Source: Kiloniellaceae bacterium
Lineage (GTDB): Bacteria; Pseudomonadota; Alphaproteobacteria; Kiloniellales; Kiloniellaceae
Assembly (NCBI GenBank): GCA_009377535.1
Contig: WHTV01000005.1
Span: forward strand, 1 to 64,000
Direction: 5' to 3'
Length of the DNA: 64,000 nucleotides
Position 1 is the stretch's first letter. The number at the start of each line of letters is the position of its first letter. The notes under the pieces are model-generated. The model was not told the DNA's origin. It did not search any database and saw only the letters and a program-made list of their open reading frames with translations. Positions 37,487 to 46,737 of this stretch are shown here, piece after piece. A program made the translations under genes and the position numbers.

Positions 37487-39238
37487 ATGGCAACAGATAT
37501 CGTGGTGCCCGCCCTGGGCGAGTCGGTCAGCGAGGCGACGGTCGCCCAATGGCTGAAGCAACCCGGCGAGGCGGTCGCCGTCGACGAACCGCTCGTCGAG
37601 TTGGAAACCGACAAGGTGACCCTGGAGGTCAACGCTTCGGTTGGCGGCGTGCTGTCGGAGGTGATCGCGGCGGCGGGCGACAACGTCGAGGTCGGCGCCC
37701 TGCTGGGCCGCATCGGCGAGGATGAGGGCGCGGTCGCCAAGCCCAAGGAGGCAGCGAAGCCCAAGGGGGCGGAGGAGCCTCGGCAAGAAGCAAGGCCGAA
37801 TGAAGAGGTGAAGCCGAAGGACCAGGCCGCTGCCAAGGTGGAAGCGCCGAAGCCGGATTCGAAGGCCGCCGCCGGCAGCAACGGCGAGTCGCTGGACATC
37901 ACCGTTCCCACCCTCGGCGAATCGGTCGCCGAGGCGACGGTCGCCAAGTGGCTGAAGCAGCCCGGCGAGAGCGTCAGCGCCGACGAGCCGCTGGTCGAGC
38001 TGGAAACCGATAAGGTGACCCTGGAAATCAACGCGCCCCTCGCCGGGACGCTGAAGTCGATCGCGGCCGAGGAGGGCGCGACGGTCGAGGTCGGTGCGCT
38101 GCTCGGCGTCTTCGCCGCCGGCGCCGGCGCCGTGCCGTCCGCTAGAAAGGACGTGCCGGCCGAGGCCGAGGCCGCCGCGGCGGCACCAATCAGGAGCGAG
38201 GCGCCGAAGCTGGCGGCCGAACCCGCCGCACCGGCGGGCGGCGCCAAGAAGCTCGATCCCGCCGCGGCGCCACGCACCGGCGGCAAGATTACCAAGGCCG
38301 ACCTCATGGCCTTCCTGGAAGGTTCGGCGGTCGGCGATCTCGGGCCCGCCGTGCGCAAGCTGGTCGAGGAGAACAGGCTCGATCCGACGGTGATTCCCGC
38401 GAGCGGCAAGGACGGCCGGCTGACCAAGGAAGACGTGCTGAACTTCCTGGAGGGCAAGTCCAAGCCGCTGGCGGCGTCCGCCAAGGCACCCGCCGCAGCG
38501 GCCCCTGCTGCCGCGCCGGCCGCGGCCCCGGGCGCAGACCGGCGCGAAGAGCGCGTGCGCATGACCAAGCTGCGCCAGACCATCGCGCGCCGCCTGAAGG
38601 AGGCGCAGACCACCGCGGCCATGCTCACGACGTTCAACGAGTGCGACATGAGCGCGGTGATGGCGCTGCGCTCGCAATACAAGGACGCCTTCGAGAAGAA
38701 GCACGGCGTGAAGCTTGGCTTCTCGTCGTTCTTCACCAAGGCGGTGGTGGGCGCACTGCAGGAACTGCCGGCGGTCAATGCGCGCATCGACGGCGACGAG
38801 ATCGTCTACCACCACTTCTACGACATCGGCATGGCGGTCTCGACGCCGAACGGCCTGATGGTCCCGGTGATGCGCGACTGCGACAAGAAGTCCTTCGCTG
38901 AGATCGAGAAGGCACTGGGCGAGCTGGCCGCCAAGGGCCGCGACGGCAAGATCTCCATGGACGAGATGACCGGCGGCACCTTCACCATCACCAACGGCGG
39001 CGTGTTCGGCTCCATGATGTCGACGCCGATCCTAAACATGCCGCAGGCCGCCATCCTCGGCCTGCACAAGATCCAGGAGCGGCCGGTGGCGGTGAACGGC
39101 AAAGTCGAGGTCCGGCCGATGATGTACCTGGCGCTGTCCTACGATCACCGCATCATCGACGGGCGCGAAGCCGTCACCTTCCTGGTGCGCGTGAAGGAAG
39201 CCATCGAGGATCCGCAGCGCCTGCTCATCGGAATGTGA
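37487..39238 (+). CDS. sucB: 2-oxoglutarate dehydrogenase E2 (two lipoyl domains)
   Basis: Dihydrolipoyl succinyltransferase, 583 residues. It has two similar lipoyl domains, about residues 3-78 and 140-215, each with the lipoylated Lys in [10 protein letters not shown]. They are joined by a Lys/Glu/Pro-rich linker. A peripheral E1/E3-binding domain lies near residues 285-325 ([19 protein letters not shown]). The catalytic domain starts near residue 360 ([19 protein letters not shown]) and ends with [19 protein letters not shown] carrying the catalytic His. Most alphaproteobacterial SucB proteins have one lipoyl domain and about 400-420 residues. The ATG at 37487 is chosen since the lipoyl domain starts there. 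Confidence 0.97.
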   Translation: MATDIVVPALGESVSEATVAQWLKQPGEAVAVDEPLVELETDKVTLEVNASVGGVLSEVIAAAGDNVEVGALLGRIGEDEGAVAKPKEAAKPKGAEEPRQEARPNEEVKPKDQAAAKVEAPKPDSKAAAGSNGESLDITVPTLGESVAEATVAKWLKQPGESVSADEPLVELETDKVTLEINAPLAGTLKSIAAEEGATVEVGALLGVFAAGAGAVPSARKDVPAEAEAAAAAPIRSEAPKLAAEPAAPAGGAKKLDPAAAPRTGGKITKADLMAFLEGSAVGDLGPAVRKLVEENRLDPTVIPASGKDGRLTKEDVLNFLEGKSKPLAASAKAPAAAAPAAAPAAAPGADRREERVRMTKLRQTIARRLKEAQTTAAMLTTFNECDMSAVMALRSQYKDAFEKKHGVKLGFSSFFTKAVVGALQELPAVNARIDGDEIVYHHFYDIGMAVSTPNGLMVPVMRDCDKKSFAEIEKALGELAAKGRDGKISMDEMTGGTFTITNGGVFGSMMSTPILNMPQAAILGLHKIQERPVAVNGKVEVRPMMYLALSYDHRIIDGREAVTFLVRVKEAIEDPQRLLIGM

Positions 39239-39244
39239 TTCTCC

Positions 39245-39616
39245 ATGTCCGATGATGGCCTCAGCGCGTTCGGGGAACGGCGTCTCAAGCGCCTGCTGGA
39301 CCGCCAGGGCGCGGCCGACTACGAACTCGACCTCACCGGCCTCGATCTCGCCCATGCCGTCGCGTCGGTGGACCGCATGGTGGAGCGCCAGCGCTTCCGC
39401 GACGTCGGCCGCTCGGTGCTGGTGCGCATCGATCCGGCGACGCCCGACAGCGGCGAGACCCTCTTCGGCCGCCTCGGCCGCCATCTGCTCGACCTGAAGC
39501 GCCGCGGCCTCATCGCCAGCATGGCGCCGCTCGACCCGGCGCGCGGCGCCGGCTTCACCCTCGCCCTGCCGGCCGGCCGCGAATCGCCGGCGCCGGACGA
39601 CGATCCTTCGATCTGA
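39245..39616 (+). CDS. Hypothetical protein after sucB (123 aa)
   Basis: A 123-residue predicted soluble protein beginning six bases after sucB, so probably in the same transcript. It has alternating charged residues (ERRLKRLLDRQGAADYELDLTGLDL) and a later GETLFGRLGRHLLDLKRRGL that looks helical. I do not recognise a domain. Its stop abuts the stop of the convergent regulator gene. Codon use is like its neighbours, which supports it as a gene. Confidence 0.6.
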   Translation: MSDDGLSAFGERRLKRLLDRQGAADYELDLTGLDLAHAVASVDRMVERQRFRDVGRSVLVRIDPATPDSGETLFGRLGRHLLDLKRRGLIASMAPLDPARGAGFTLALPAGRESPAPDDDPSI

Positions 39617-41593
39617 TCAGGTCTCCGGGATGCCCGCCTTGCGCATGCCCTCGAGGTAGTGCGGATTGCTGAGCAGCATGGAGGGCGGCAGGCCGGCGCG
39701 CAGCTTCTCGATGGTGATGCCGGGATTGTGACGCTTGAATTCGGCGATGGCCGTGGCGGCCTTCTCCGTCTCGCCGGCCTGCGCGTAGTAGGACGCCAGC
39801 ATGCGGTAGGCCCAGGTGACGCCGGGGCTGGCGCGGAGGCCCTTTTCGACCAACTCCGCCGCCTTTTTGTTGTCGCCCCGATCGGCGTGGGCGGCGGCCA
39901 TGCCGAAGTACATGTTGAAGGCGAAGGGGTCGTAGGGGCTCAGTGCCAGCGCGCGGTCGAAGCATTCCAGCGCGCCGTCGATCTGGTTGTAGATCGCCTT
40001 CATCCAGCCCGCACGCATCCAGGCCCAGGCGTTGTTGGGATCGATGACGAGGGCGCGCTCGATGAAGGAGCCGGCGCGCTCCTGATCCGTCGTTGTCATG
40101 CTGTAGGCCGCGCCGATGGCGGTCAGTGCCGTCGCATGATCCTGCACCCGGCGTGCGGCGCGGCCGGCGGTCTCGATGGCCCTGGCACGCTCGCCGGCGG
40201 GATCGTCGGCCCAGATGTAGCAGGACTGCTGCGCGTGGCACCATGCCTTGAGGGCCAGGGCCACGCCGTAGTCGGGATCTTTGGCCAGCGCCTGTTCGAA
40301 GAGCGCCAGAGCCTTTTCGTTCTCCTCTTTGCGGTGCGCCCAGAAATGCGGCAGCGCGCGCAGCGTGAGGTCGTAGGCCTGCAGGTTTTCCGGCGGCTTG
40401 CGCCTTGCCCGCTCGATTTCCAGGGCGCGAATGCTGGGGTTGATGGCGCCGGCCACCTGCGAAGCGATACGGTCCTGCAGGTCGAACAACTCGGCACGGT
40501 CGTCTTCGTAGCGCTCGGCCCAGAGCTGGCGGCCGGTCTCCGTCTCGACCAACTGCACGGTGATGCGCACGCGCGCGCCGCCGCGGCGCACCGTGCCCTC
40601 GACGGCGTAGCGCACGCCGAGGTCGCGCCCCACTTCGCGCACGTCGACGAAGCGGCCCTTGTAGGTGAAGGCGGACTGCCGTGCGATGACGAAGAAATCC
40701 TTGATGCGCGACAGCGCCGAGGTGATCTCTTCGACCACACCGTCTGCGAAGACATCGTCGTCGCTGCCGCCCAGGTCGTCGAAGGGCATGACCACGACGG
40801 AGGGCTGGCCACCGCCGGCCTCGACTCCTGATTTGCTTTTCACGTGCGCGCCCGGCGGGGTGGCCGGCGCCCCCGAAGGCGGCTCGTCTAGCAGCGCGAG
40901 GGTGCCGGCTTCCGGCTCGGCGCCGAACTCCTGTCTCACGGCTTCGACGCAGCGTTCGAGCTGACGCCGCGCGGCGTTGGTCTGGCCTTCGGTGAGGCGC
41001 AGGCGGATGAGGGCGCGGTGCGCCGCCTCGGCGGCGGGGTCGCCCGCCAGCAGGCGGTTGGCGAGAGTCTCGCAGGCGGCGCGGCAGGCGGCCTCGGCGG
41101 CGTTCTCCGCGCTCAGGGTCTCGACCAGGGTGAGCGCCAAGTGGCGCAGCCGCTCGCGGTGCGCGGCGACCAGCCCCTCCAGTGCGGCGGTCAGGGTGAC
41201 GCCTTCCAGCAGGTCGCCGGCATAGAGCGCGGCGGCGGCCACGCGATCCGCGGGGTCGGATGAAACCGCCAGGGACTCGAAGCGGCGCAGGTCGATGGCC
41301 GTTGCCGGCGTGATGAGGCGCAGGCTGTCTTGCTCGCTTTCCAGGCTCGCGTCCTCCCCCATGACCGCCGGCAGGGCCTTGCGGATCGCGGTCAGGGCCT
41401 GGCGCAGGCTCGACTTGCCCTGGCTTTCAGAGCGTTCGGACCAGATCCACTCGGTCAGTGCCTCGCGGGTCGCGCCGCGCTCGCCGGCCAGCGCCAGGCT
41501 GGCCAGGACCAGGGCGGTCTTGCGGGTGGGCAGGGCGACCGCGGCGCCCTCCGGGGTCGCGATGGTCAGCCCGCCGAGCAGGGAGAGGGGCAT
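39617..41593 (-). CDS. BTAD-domain regulator with TolB-like and TPR domains
   Basis: A 658-residue protein. The N-terminus (residues about 1-95) looks like a winged helix of the SARP/OmpR type (TRKTALVLASLALAGERGATREALTEWIW). Residues about 95-235 form a BTAD helical domain. A TolB-N-like segment follows (VVVMPFDDLGGSDDDVFADGVVEEITSAL, about residues 265-295). The rest is TPR-like helices. This architecture is common in Rhodospirillales and rhizobia, often labelled adenylate cyclase, but no cyclase domain is seen. It is probably a transcription factor with a large sensor. It lies on the minus strand between sucB and lpd. Confidence 0.82.
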   Translation of the reverse strand: MPLSLLGGLTIATPEGAAVALPTRKTALVLASLALAGERGATREALTEWIWSERSESQGKSSLRQALTAIRKALPAVMGEDASLESEQDSLRLITPATAIDLRRFESLAVSSDPADRVAAAALYAGDLLEGVTLTAALEGLVAAHRERLRHLALTLVETLSAENAAEAACRAACETLANRLLAGDPAAEAAHRALIRLRLTEGQTNAARRQLERCVEAVRQEFGAEPEAGTLALLDEPPSGAPATPPGAHVKSKSGVEAGGGQPSVVVMPFDDLGGSDDDVFADGVVEEITSALSRIKDFFVIARQSAFTYKGRFVDVREVGRDLGVRYAVEGTVRRGGARVRITVQLVETETGRQLWAERYEDDRAELFDLQDRIASQVAGAINPSIRALEIERARRKPPENLQAYDLTLRALPHFWAHRKEENEKALALFEQALAKDPDYGVALALKAWCHAQQSCYIWADDPAGERARAIETAGRAARRVQDHATALTAIGAAYSMTTTDQERAGSFIERALVIDPNNAWAWMRAGWMKAIYNQIDGALECFDRALALSPYDPFAFNMYFGMAAAHADRGDNKKAAELVEKGLRASPGVTWAYRMLASYYAQAGETEKAATAIAEFKRHNPGITIEKLRAGLPPSMLLSNPHYLEGMRKAGIPET

Positions 41594-41783
41594 GGGGCGC
41601 TTGTCTTCCGCGGGAATCGAGATCTTCGGTAGACGATTTTACGCAAATTTCACGCTGCGGCCATGGATTTCATGGGCCTTTCGCGAGCCCTAGCCGCGCC
41701 CTGAAACGGTCCCGGAGGAAAGTGGCTCATCGGAATTCACCGGGCTGCCACGCGACAGCGGAGCCCCAAACCGAGAGCGAACC

Positions 41784-42017
41784 ATGACCAGCACCACGAT
41801 CAATGACCGCGCCGCTTCCCAGATCGTGACCGACGGTGTCTCGATCCCTCTGCGAGCGGTGGCCCTCTTCCTCAAGCGTCGGATGGCGCGCCGCGAGCTG
41901 AACGACCTCACGGTGGAGCAGCTGCGCGACGTGGGCATCGACCCCGACGTGATCTCCCGCGAGCACAAGCTGCCGGCCGACCCCTGGCTGACCAGCCGAC
42001 TGCAGAGCCTGATGTGA
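41784..42017 (+). CDS. DUF1127 domain protein (77 aa)
   Basis: A small basic protein of 77 residues with the DUF1127 (YjiS-like) motif: RMARRELNDLTVEQLRDVGIDPDVIS. DUF1127 proteins in alphaproteobacteria are small, often stress-induced, and one in Agrobacterium affects sRNA and phosphate metabolism. It lies between the divergent BTAD regulator and lpd. The gap from 42018 to lpd (218 bases) holds no gene that I can see. Confidence 0.85.
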   Translation: MTSTTINDRAASQIVTDGVSIPLRAVALFLKRRMARRELNDLTVEQLRDVGIDPDVISREHKLPADPWLTSRLQSLM

Positions 42018-42235
42018 CAAGATGGCGGCCGGCTCAGGCGGTGCTGCTCGTCGCGACCCGGCGTGCCAGCGCCGCCTGCAGCTGACGGACCCCGTCGCGT
42101 ACCCGAGGCGAAGAGCCCGGAAGAGAATTGAAAAGGGGGCAGGTCTGACCCGAGCCCTGCGGCCTTGTCCCCCCGGCGCTCCTGCGGCAAGGTGCGGCGA
42201 ATTCCTGCGCCAGCCCCTCGAAGGGAAAAATCGAG

Positions 42236-43645
42236 ATGAGCGACAAGCAGTACGACCTGGTGATCATCGGCGGCGGTCCCGGTGGCTACGTGGCAGCGAT
42301 CCGCGCCGCGCAGCTCGGCATGAAGACGGCCTGCGTCGAGGGCCGCGGCGCCCTCGGCGGCACCTGCCTGAACGTCGGCTGCATCCCTTCCAAGGCACTG
42401 CTGCAGTCCTCCGAGAAATACGCCGATGCCGGGCGGCACTTCGCCGACCACGGCATCAAGGTGGAGGGCCTCTCGCTCGACCTTGCGACCATGATGGCGC
42501 GCAAGGACAAGGTGGTGAAGGACCTCACGGGCGGCATCGAATTCCTCTTCAAGAAGCACAAGATCGACTACATCAAGGGCTGGGGCTCGATCCCCGCCGT
42601 CGGCAGCGTGAAAGTGGCGCTCGACGGCGGCGGCGAGGAGACGCTCGCCGCCAAGCGGATACTCATCGCCACCGGTTCGGAGAGTACGCCGCTGCCCGGC
42701 GTCAATATCGACGAGAAGCGGGTCGTCACCTCGACCGGCGCCCTGGCACTGGAGAAGCTGCCGGGCAAGATGGTGGTCATCGGTGCCGGCGTCATCGGTC
42801 TGGAGATGGGCTCGGTCTGGTCGCGCCTCGGTGCCGAGGTCACGGTAGTGGAGTTCCTCGATCGCATTCTGCCCGGCATGGACGGCGAGATCGCCAAGCA
42901 GAGCCAGCGGGTGCTCGCCAAGCAGGGCCTGAAATTCAAACTCGCCACCAAGGTGACCGGCGCCACGAATGGCAAGGACGGCGTCACCTTGACCCTGGAG
43001 CCGGCCAAGGGCGGCGAGCCTGAGGAAATACAGAGCGACGTGGTGCTGGTGTCGATCGGGCGGCGCCCCTTCACCGAGGGCCTCGGCCTGAAGGAGCTGG
43101 GCGTTGCCATGACCAACCGCGGCTTCATCGAGGTCGACGCGGATTTCCGGACCTCGATCGAAGGCATCTACGCCATCGGCGACTGCATCCCCGGGCCGAT
43201 GCTGGCCCACAAGGCCGAGGAGGACGGCGTCGTCGCCGTCGAGCGCATGGCCGGCCAGAAGTCCCACATCGACTACAACCTGGTGCCCGGCGTCGTCTAC
43301 ACTTGGCCGGAGGTCGCCGGCGTCGGCAAGACCGAAGAGCAGTTGAAGGAGGCCGGCGTCGACTACAAGGCCGGCAAGTTTCCCTTCACCGCCAACAGCC
43401 GCGCGCGTGCCGTCGGCGATACCGACGGCGTGGTGAAGGTGCTGGCCGACAAGCGCACCGACAAAGTGCTCGGTGTGCACATCGTCGGTCCGCTGGCCGG
43501 CGACATCCTGGCCGAGTGCGTCACCGTCATGGAATTCGGCGGCACGGCGGAGGACATCGCGCGCACCTGCCATGCGCATCCCTCGATGGGCGAATCGGTG
43601 AAGGAAGCCGCGCTCGCCGTCGACGGCCGCCCGATCCACGTCTGA
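42236..43645 (+). CDS. lpdA: Dihydrolipoyl dehydrogenase (E3)
   Basis: FAD-dependent E3 component of 2-oxo acid dehydrogenase complexes, 469 residues. IIGGGPGGYVAAIRAAQLG is the FAD motif; the redox-active cysteines are in GGTCLNVGCIPSK (about residues 40-52). VVIGAGVIGLEMGSVWSRLG binds NAD, and HAHPSMGESVKEA (about residues 445-457) carries the catalytic His-Glu. Start is ATG 42236 with GAAGGGAAAAA before it. It is expected to serve SucAB. Confidence 0.98.
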   Translation: MSDKQYDLVIIGGGPGGYVAAIRAAQLGMKTACVEGRGALGGTCLNVGCIPSKALLQSSEKYADAGRHFADHGIKVEGLSLDLATMMARKDKVVKDLTGGIEFLFKKHKIDYIKGWGSIPAVGSVKVALDGGGEETLAAKRILIATGSESTPLPGVNIDEKRVVTSTGALALEKLPGKMVVIGAGVIGLEMGSVWSRLGAEVTVVEFLDRILPGMDGEIAKQSQRVLAKQGLKFKLATKVTGATNGKDGVTLTLEPAKGGEPEEIQSDVVLVSIGRRPFTEGLGLKELGVAMTNRGFIEVDADFRTSIEGIYAIGDCIPGPMLAHKAEEDGVVAVERMAGQKSHIDYNLVPGVVYTWPEVAGVGKTEEQLKEAGVDYKAGKFPFTANSRARAVGDTDGVVKVLADKRTDKVLGVHIVGPLAGDILAECVTVMEFGGTAEDIARTCHAHPSMGESVKEAALAVDGRPIHV

Positions 43646-43656
43646 GCGGATTCCGG

Positions 43657-44331
43657 TTAGCCGGCGGGCGCCGGCACGCGGTCGTCGATGCCGAGCAGGC
43701 CGGGCAGGCTCGCCATTTCGGCAAAGGAGACGGCCCCGGCCGCCTGCAGGAACTCGGGCGCGGACTCGGCGGCATAGGCCAGCACGCGCATGCCGGCGGC
43801 CACTGCTGCGGTTACACCGAGCAGGCTATCCTCCACCACCACACAAGTTTCGGGCAGATAGCCCATCCGCTCGGCGGCGTAGAGGAAGATGTCGGGCTCC
43901 GGCTTGCCGTGCGCCACCATGGAGGCGGAAAACAGATGCGCGCCGAAGTAATGCCTGAGGCCGGTCAGCCCCAGCGTCAGTTCCATCTTCGCCAGGCTGC
44001 CGGAGGAGGCGACGCAGACCGCCGTGCCGTGGGCGCGGATGGCTTCGACGGCGGCGGCAGCGCCGGGCACGGCCTTGAGCTCGCTGCGGAAGGCGGCATC
44101 GCGGCGGGATTCGAAATCCTCCCGCCAGTTGGGGGGCAGCGGCTTGCCGAGCCATTCCTCCACGGTGTCGATGACCCGTTGCAGGGTGCCGCCGACAAAG
44201 CGTTCGCGGCATTCAGCGTCGCCGATCTGGATGCCAGTGGCGGTGATGCTCTCGGCCATGATGCGGTTGGCGATGGTCTCACTGTCGACCAGCACACCAT
44301 CGCAGTCGAAGATTACCAGTGCAGGAGTCAT
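43657..44331 (-). CDS. HAD-superfamily hydrolase, phosphoglycolate/beta-phosphoglucomutase-like
   Basis: A 224-residue HAD phosphatase, subfamily I with a helical cap. Motif I is VIFDCDGVLVDSETIANRIMAE, motif II the Ser in VASSGSLAKMELTL, motif III the Lys in HGKPEPDIFLYAAERMG, and motif IV CVVVEDSLLGVTAA. Such enzymes act on small sugar phosphates or phosphoglycolate. It is convergent with lpd (11 bases) and divergent from the MFS gene. Confidence 0.92.
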   Translation of the reverse strand: MTPALVIFDCDGVLVDSETIANRIMAESITATGIQIGDAECRERFVGGTLQRVIDTVEEWLGKPLPPNWREDFESRRDAAFRSELKAVPGAAAAVEAIRAHGTAVCVASSGSLAKMELTLGLTGLRHYFGAHLFSASMVAHGKPEPDIFLYAAERMGYLPETCVVVEDSLLGVTAAVAAGMRVLAYAAESAPEFLQAAGAVSFAEMASLPGLLGIDDRVPAPAG

Positions 44332-44422
44332 GGCGGCGAGTATAACAGGCCGGTCCCCAAGGGGCGTTCTTTATCGGATATTTCTGCCCCGCGCCGTTCG
44401 GCGCGGCGACTACCGGGAGACG

Positions 44423-45658
44423 ATGACCGTTCGAACCGAAAGACGCGGTGAGGCGCGCGGCTGGTGGCTGGTGGCGCTGCTCTGCACGACGCAGGTGCTG
44501 AGCATGTTGCACAACGCCACTTTTCCGGCGCTGATTCCCGTGTTCCAGCCGCTCTGGGACCTCAGCGGCACCGAGGCCGGCTGGGTCAGCGGCATCTACT
44601 ATGCCGGCTACGCGGCCGCCGTACCGCTGCTTGTCACTCTCACCGACCGTTTCGATGCGCGGGCGATCTATCTCGCCTGCTGTCTGCTCGGCGGCATCGC
44701 AGCGCTCGCCTTTGCCTTCCTCGCCGGCGGGCTATGGACCGCGATGCTCTTGCGCATCGTCGGCGGCATCAGCCTGGCCGGCACCTACATGGTCGGCCTG
44801 AAACTGCTCTCGGACCGCCTGCAGGAGCATCGTCGCGCCCGGGCGGTGGCCATCTACACCGCCTTCTTCGGCATCGGGGCCAGCCTGTCTGTCTTCGTCG
44901 CCGGCGAGGTCGAGTCCCGGGCCGGCTGGTCTGCAGCTTTCATCGCCGCCAGCCTCGGCTCTTTCGCCGCCTTCGCCCTGGTCGGACTCCTGGTGCGGCC
45001 GCTGGCCGCGCCGTCGGCACCGCAAGCCGAACGCCTGTTCGATTTCCGGCCGGTGCTGCGCAACCGCCAGGCCATGGCCTACACCCTCGGCTATGCCGCG
45101 CACATCTGGGAGCTCTTCGGTTTTCGCGCCTGGCTGGTCGCCTTCCTGGTCTTCGTCTTCGCGCAGCAGCCCGACCTTGCCGCCGGACCCTGGACGCCGA
45201 CCCAGCTGGCCACGATCATCCTGCTGCTCGGCATGCCGGCCTCCATTGCCGGCAACGAGCTGGCCGGCCTCTTCGGGCGGCGGCGCAGCGTCGCCGTCTT
45301 CATGATTGCCTCGGGCGGCATCGCGCTGGTCCTGGGGTTCCTGGCCGCCGCGCCGCTGTGGCTGCTGGGCGCGTTGCTGGCGGTCTACGGCCTCGTCATC
45401 ATGGCCGACTCCGGTGCGCTCACCGCCGGTGCGGTGATCGCCGCCACGCCGGAGAGGCGCGGCGCTACCATGGCGCTGCACTCGCTGCTCGGCTTCGGCA
45501 CGGGCTTCGTCTCGCCGCTTGCCTTCGGCGTGGTGCTCGACCTCGGCGGCGGAAATACGTCGGGCCTCGCCTGGGGCCTCGCCTTCGCGCTGCTCGGCCT
45601 CGGCGTCCTCACGGGCCCGCCGGTATTGGCGCGGCTGGCCCGCCGCAACGGCGGCTGA
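44423..45658 (+). CDS. MFS transporter
   Basis: A 411-residue major facilitator with 12 predicted spans. It begins TVRTERRGEARGWWLVALLCTTQVLSMLHNATFPALIPVF, so the start is ATG 44423 after CGGGAGACG; the upstream open frame lies over the divergent HAD gene and is rejected. The conserved loop 2-3 motif (TDRFDARAIY) is present in a variant form. It resembles the cyanate/nitrate-type or drug-efflux MFS members only in outline; substrate unknown. A GNAT gene follows within 20 bases. Confidence 0.9.
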   Translation: MTVRTERRGEARGWWLVALLCTTQVLSMLHNATFPALIPVFQPLWDLSGTEAGWVSGIYYAGYAAAVPLLVTLTDRFDARAIYLACCLLGGIAALAFAFLAGGLWTAMLLRIVGGISLAGTYMVGLKLLSDRLQEHRRARAVAIYTAFFGIGASLSVFVAGEVESRAGWSAAFIAASLGSFAAFALVGLLVRPLAAPSAPQAERLFDFRPVLRNRQAMAYTLGYAAHIWELFGFRAWLVAFLVFVFAQQPDLAAGPWTPTQLATIILLLGMPASIAGNELAGLFGRRRSVAVFMIASGGIALVLGFLAAAPLWLLGALLAVYGLVIMADSGALTAGAVIAATPERRGATMALHSLLGFGTGFVSPLAFGVVLDLGGGNTSGLAWGLAFALLGLGVLTGPPVLARLARRNGG

Positions 45659-45675
45659 CGCGGGAGGGAGCGGCC

Positions 45676-46173
45676 CTGCAGATCGAAACGGAGAGACTGC
45701 TCCTGCGGCCGCCCCGCCTGGCGGGCGTCCCGGCGCTCTTCGAGTTCCTCGGTGATGCCCAGGCGATGCGCCACACCCACTGCGACGCGACCTTGCGAAT
45801 CTGCCGTCGTCGCATCGCGGTGCACGAACGGCGCCGGCGGCGGGACGGTTGCGCGCCCTGGACCGTCACGACCAAGTCGGACGGGCGGATCGTCGGCTGG
45901 GGCGGACTCTACAACGACCCTTTTGACCCCGGCTGGGGCGTTGAAGTCGGCTACAGCTTTCGACCGGATGTCTGGGGACAGGGCTATGCCACGGAGCTGG
46001 CGGCGGCCTGCCTGGACGTCGCCGACAATGTTCTGCAATTCCCCGAACTGCGGGCCTTTGCCCGCCCCGAAAACCTCGCATCGCGGCGGGTGCTCGAAAA
46101 ATCGGGGTTCGAGGTGCAACGATTCGTGCCGCAGATGGAGCGCCTGTTGTACAGCCGCAGTCGTGGGGGTTAG
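45676..46173 (+). CDS. GNAT N-acetyltransferase with an apparent CTG start
   Basis: A GNAT acetyltransferase of the RimJ/RimL type of about 165 residues. It starts with QIETERLLLRPPRL, the usual opening of such proteins, but the only codon before it is CTG (45676), preceded by GGAGGGAG at a normal distance. GVEVGYSFRPDVWGQGYATELAAACLD (about residues 88-114) is the acetyl-CoA motif A, and RAFARPENLASRRVLEKSGFE motif B. No ATG, GTG or TTG is suitably placed at the N-terminus. Unusual segment CRRRIAVHERRRRRDG suggests some drift. It overlaps the convergent CigR-like gene by four bases. Confidence 0.75.
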   Translation: MQIETERLLLRPPRLAGVPALFEFLGDAQAMRHTHCDATLRICRRRIAVHERRRRRDGCAPWTVTTKSDGRIVGWGGLYNDPFDPGWGVEVGYSFRPDVWGQGYATELAAACLDVADNVLQFPELRAFARPENLASRRVLEKSGFEVQRFVPQMERLLYSRSRGG

Positions 46174-46619
46174 CCGCCGCGGAGCACGTCCTTCAGCACA
46201 TCGACGATCACCCGGGTGGCAGTCTCGATCAGGACCACGTCGGTGCCGATGATCTCGTAGTGCTGGCCGTTGCGCGGGGGCAGCTGGCGGTGCAGGCCGT
46301 CCGGCAGGGCCTGCTTGGCGATGCCCGGAGGCATGGCGCCGCCGCGTGCCAGCTTCTTGCGGATCCCCGGGGGCAGTTCCTTCACCTTGCCGACGGCGTC
46401 GGGGTGCTCGCCGAAGTAGTGCCGGATGAGGCGCCGCTCGTCATCATCAAGGATTGCACCGAGGATGCCGGCAGTCACGCCTTCGACGACGGCTTCGGTC
46501 GATGTGCCGTTGTTGGGCTTTCCGGCCTTGTCGTTACCCTTGCCTTTGCCCTGGTCGGCCAAGGCCGGCTGGGCGGCGGCCAGGAACAGCGCGAGGGCGA
46601 CTGCCACGGTGCGATGCAT
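46170..46619 (-). CDS. Secreted CigR/RcnB-like protein
   Basis: A 149-residue exported protein. It has a signal peptide ending near ALA-DQG, then a basic Gly/Lys/Asn-rich stretch (QGKGKGNDKAGKPNNG). Repeated PPGI-type motifs follow (ELPPGIRKKL, AMPPGIAKQALPDGL), ending with a beta-rich tail (YEIIGTDVVLIETATRVIVDVL). These match the CigR-family/RcnB-like periplasmic proteins as I remember them. Function unknown in this setting. Single gene, convergent with the GNAT gene. Confidence 0.78.
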   Translation of the reverse strand: MHRTVAVALALFLAAAQPALADQGKGKGNDKAGKPNNGTSTEAVVEGVTAGILGAILDDDERRLIRHYFGEHPDAVGKVKELPPGIRKKLARGGAMPPGIAKQALPDGLHRQLPPRNGQHYEIIGTDVVLIETATRVIVDVLKDVLRGG

Positions 46620-46737
46620 CGAACGGTCCTTTCACAGAAATTCGTTGCCGACGGTTGGTCGGCTTGACTGACTATACGGTTCAAAGGGCCTGGACGTCCC
46701 CAGGGATACTTCGTGCTGGTGGCAGGCCATCGACGCG

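Noticed and set aside
39617-41593. Adenylate cyclase
   Set aside because: Proteins of this type are often so named, but no class III cyclase catalytic domain is present; only winged-helix, BTAD, TolB-like and TPR parts are visible.
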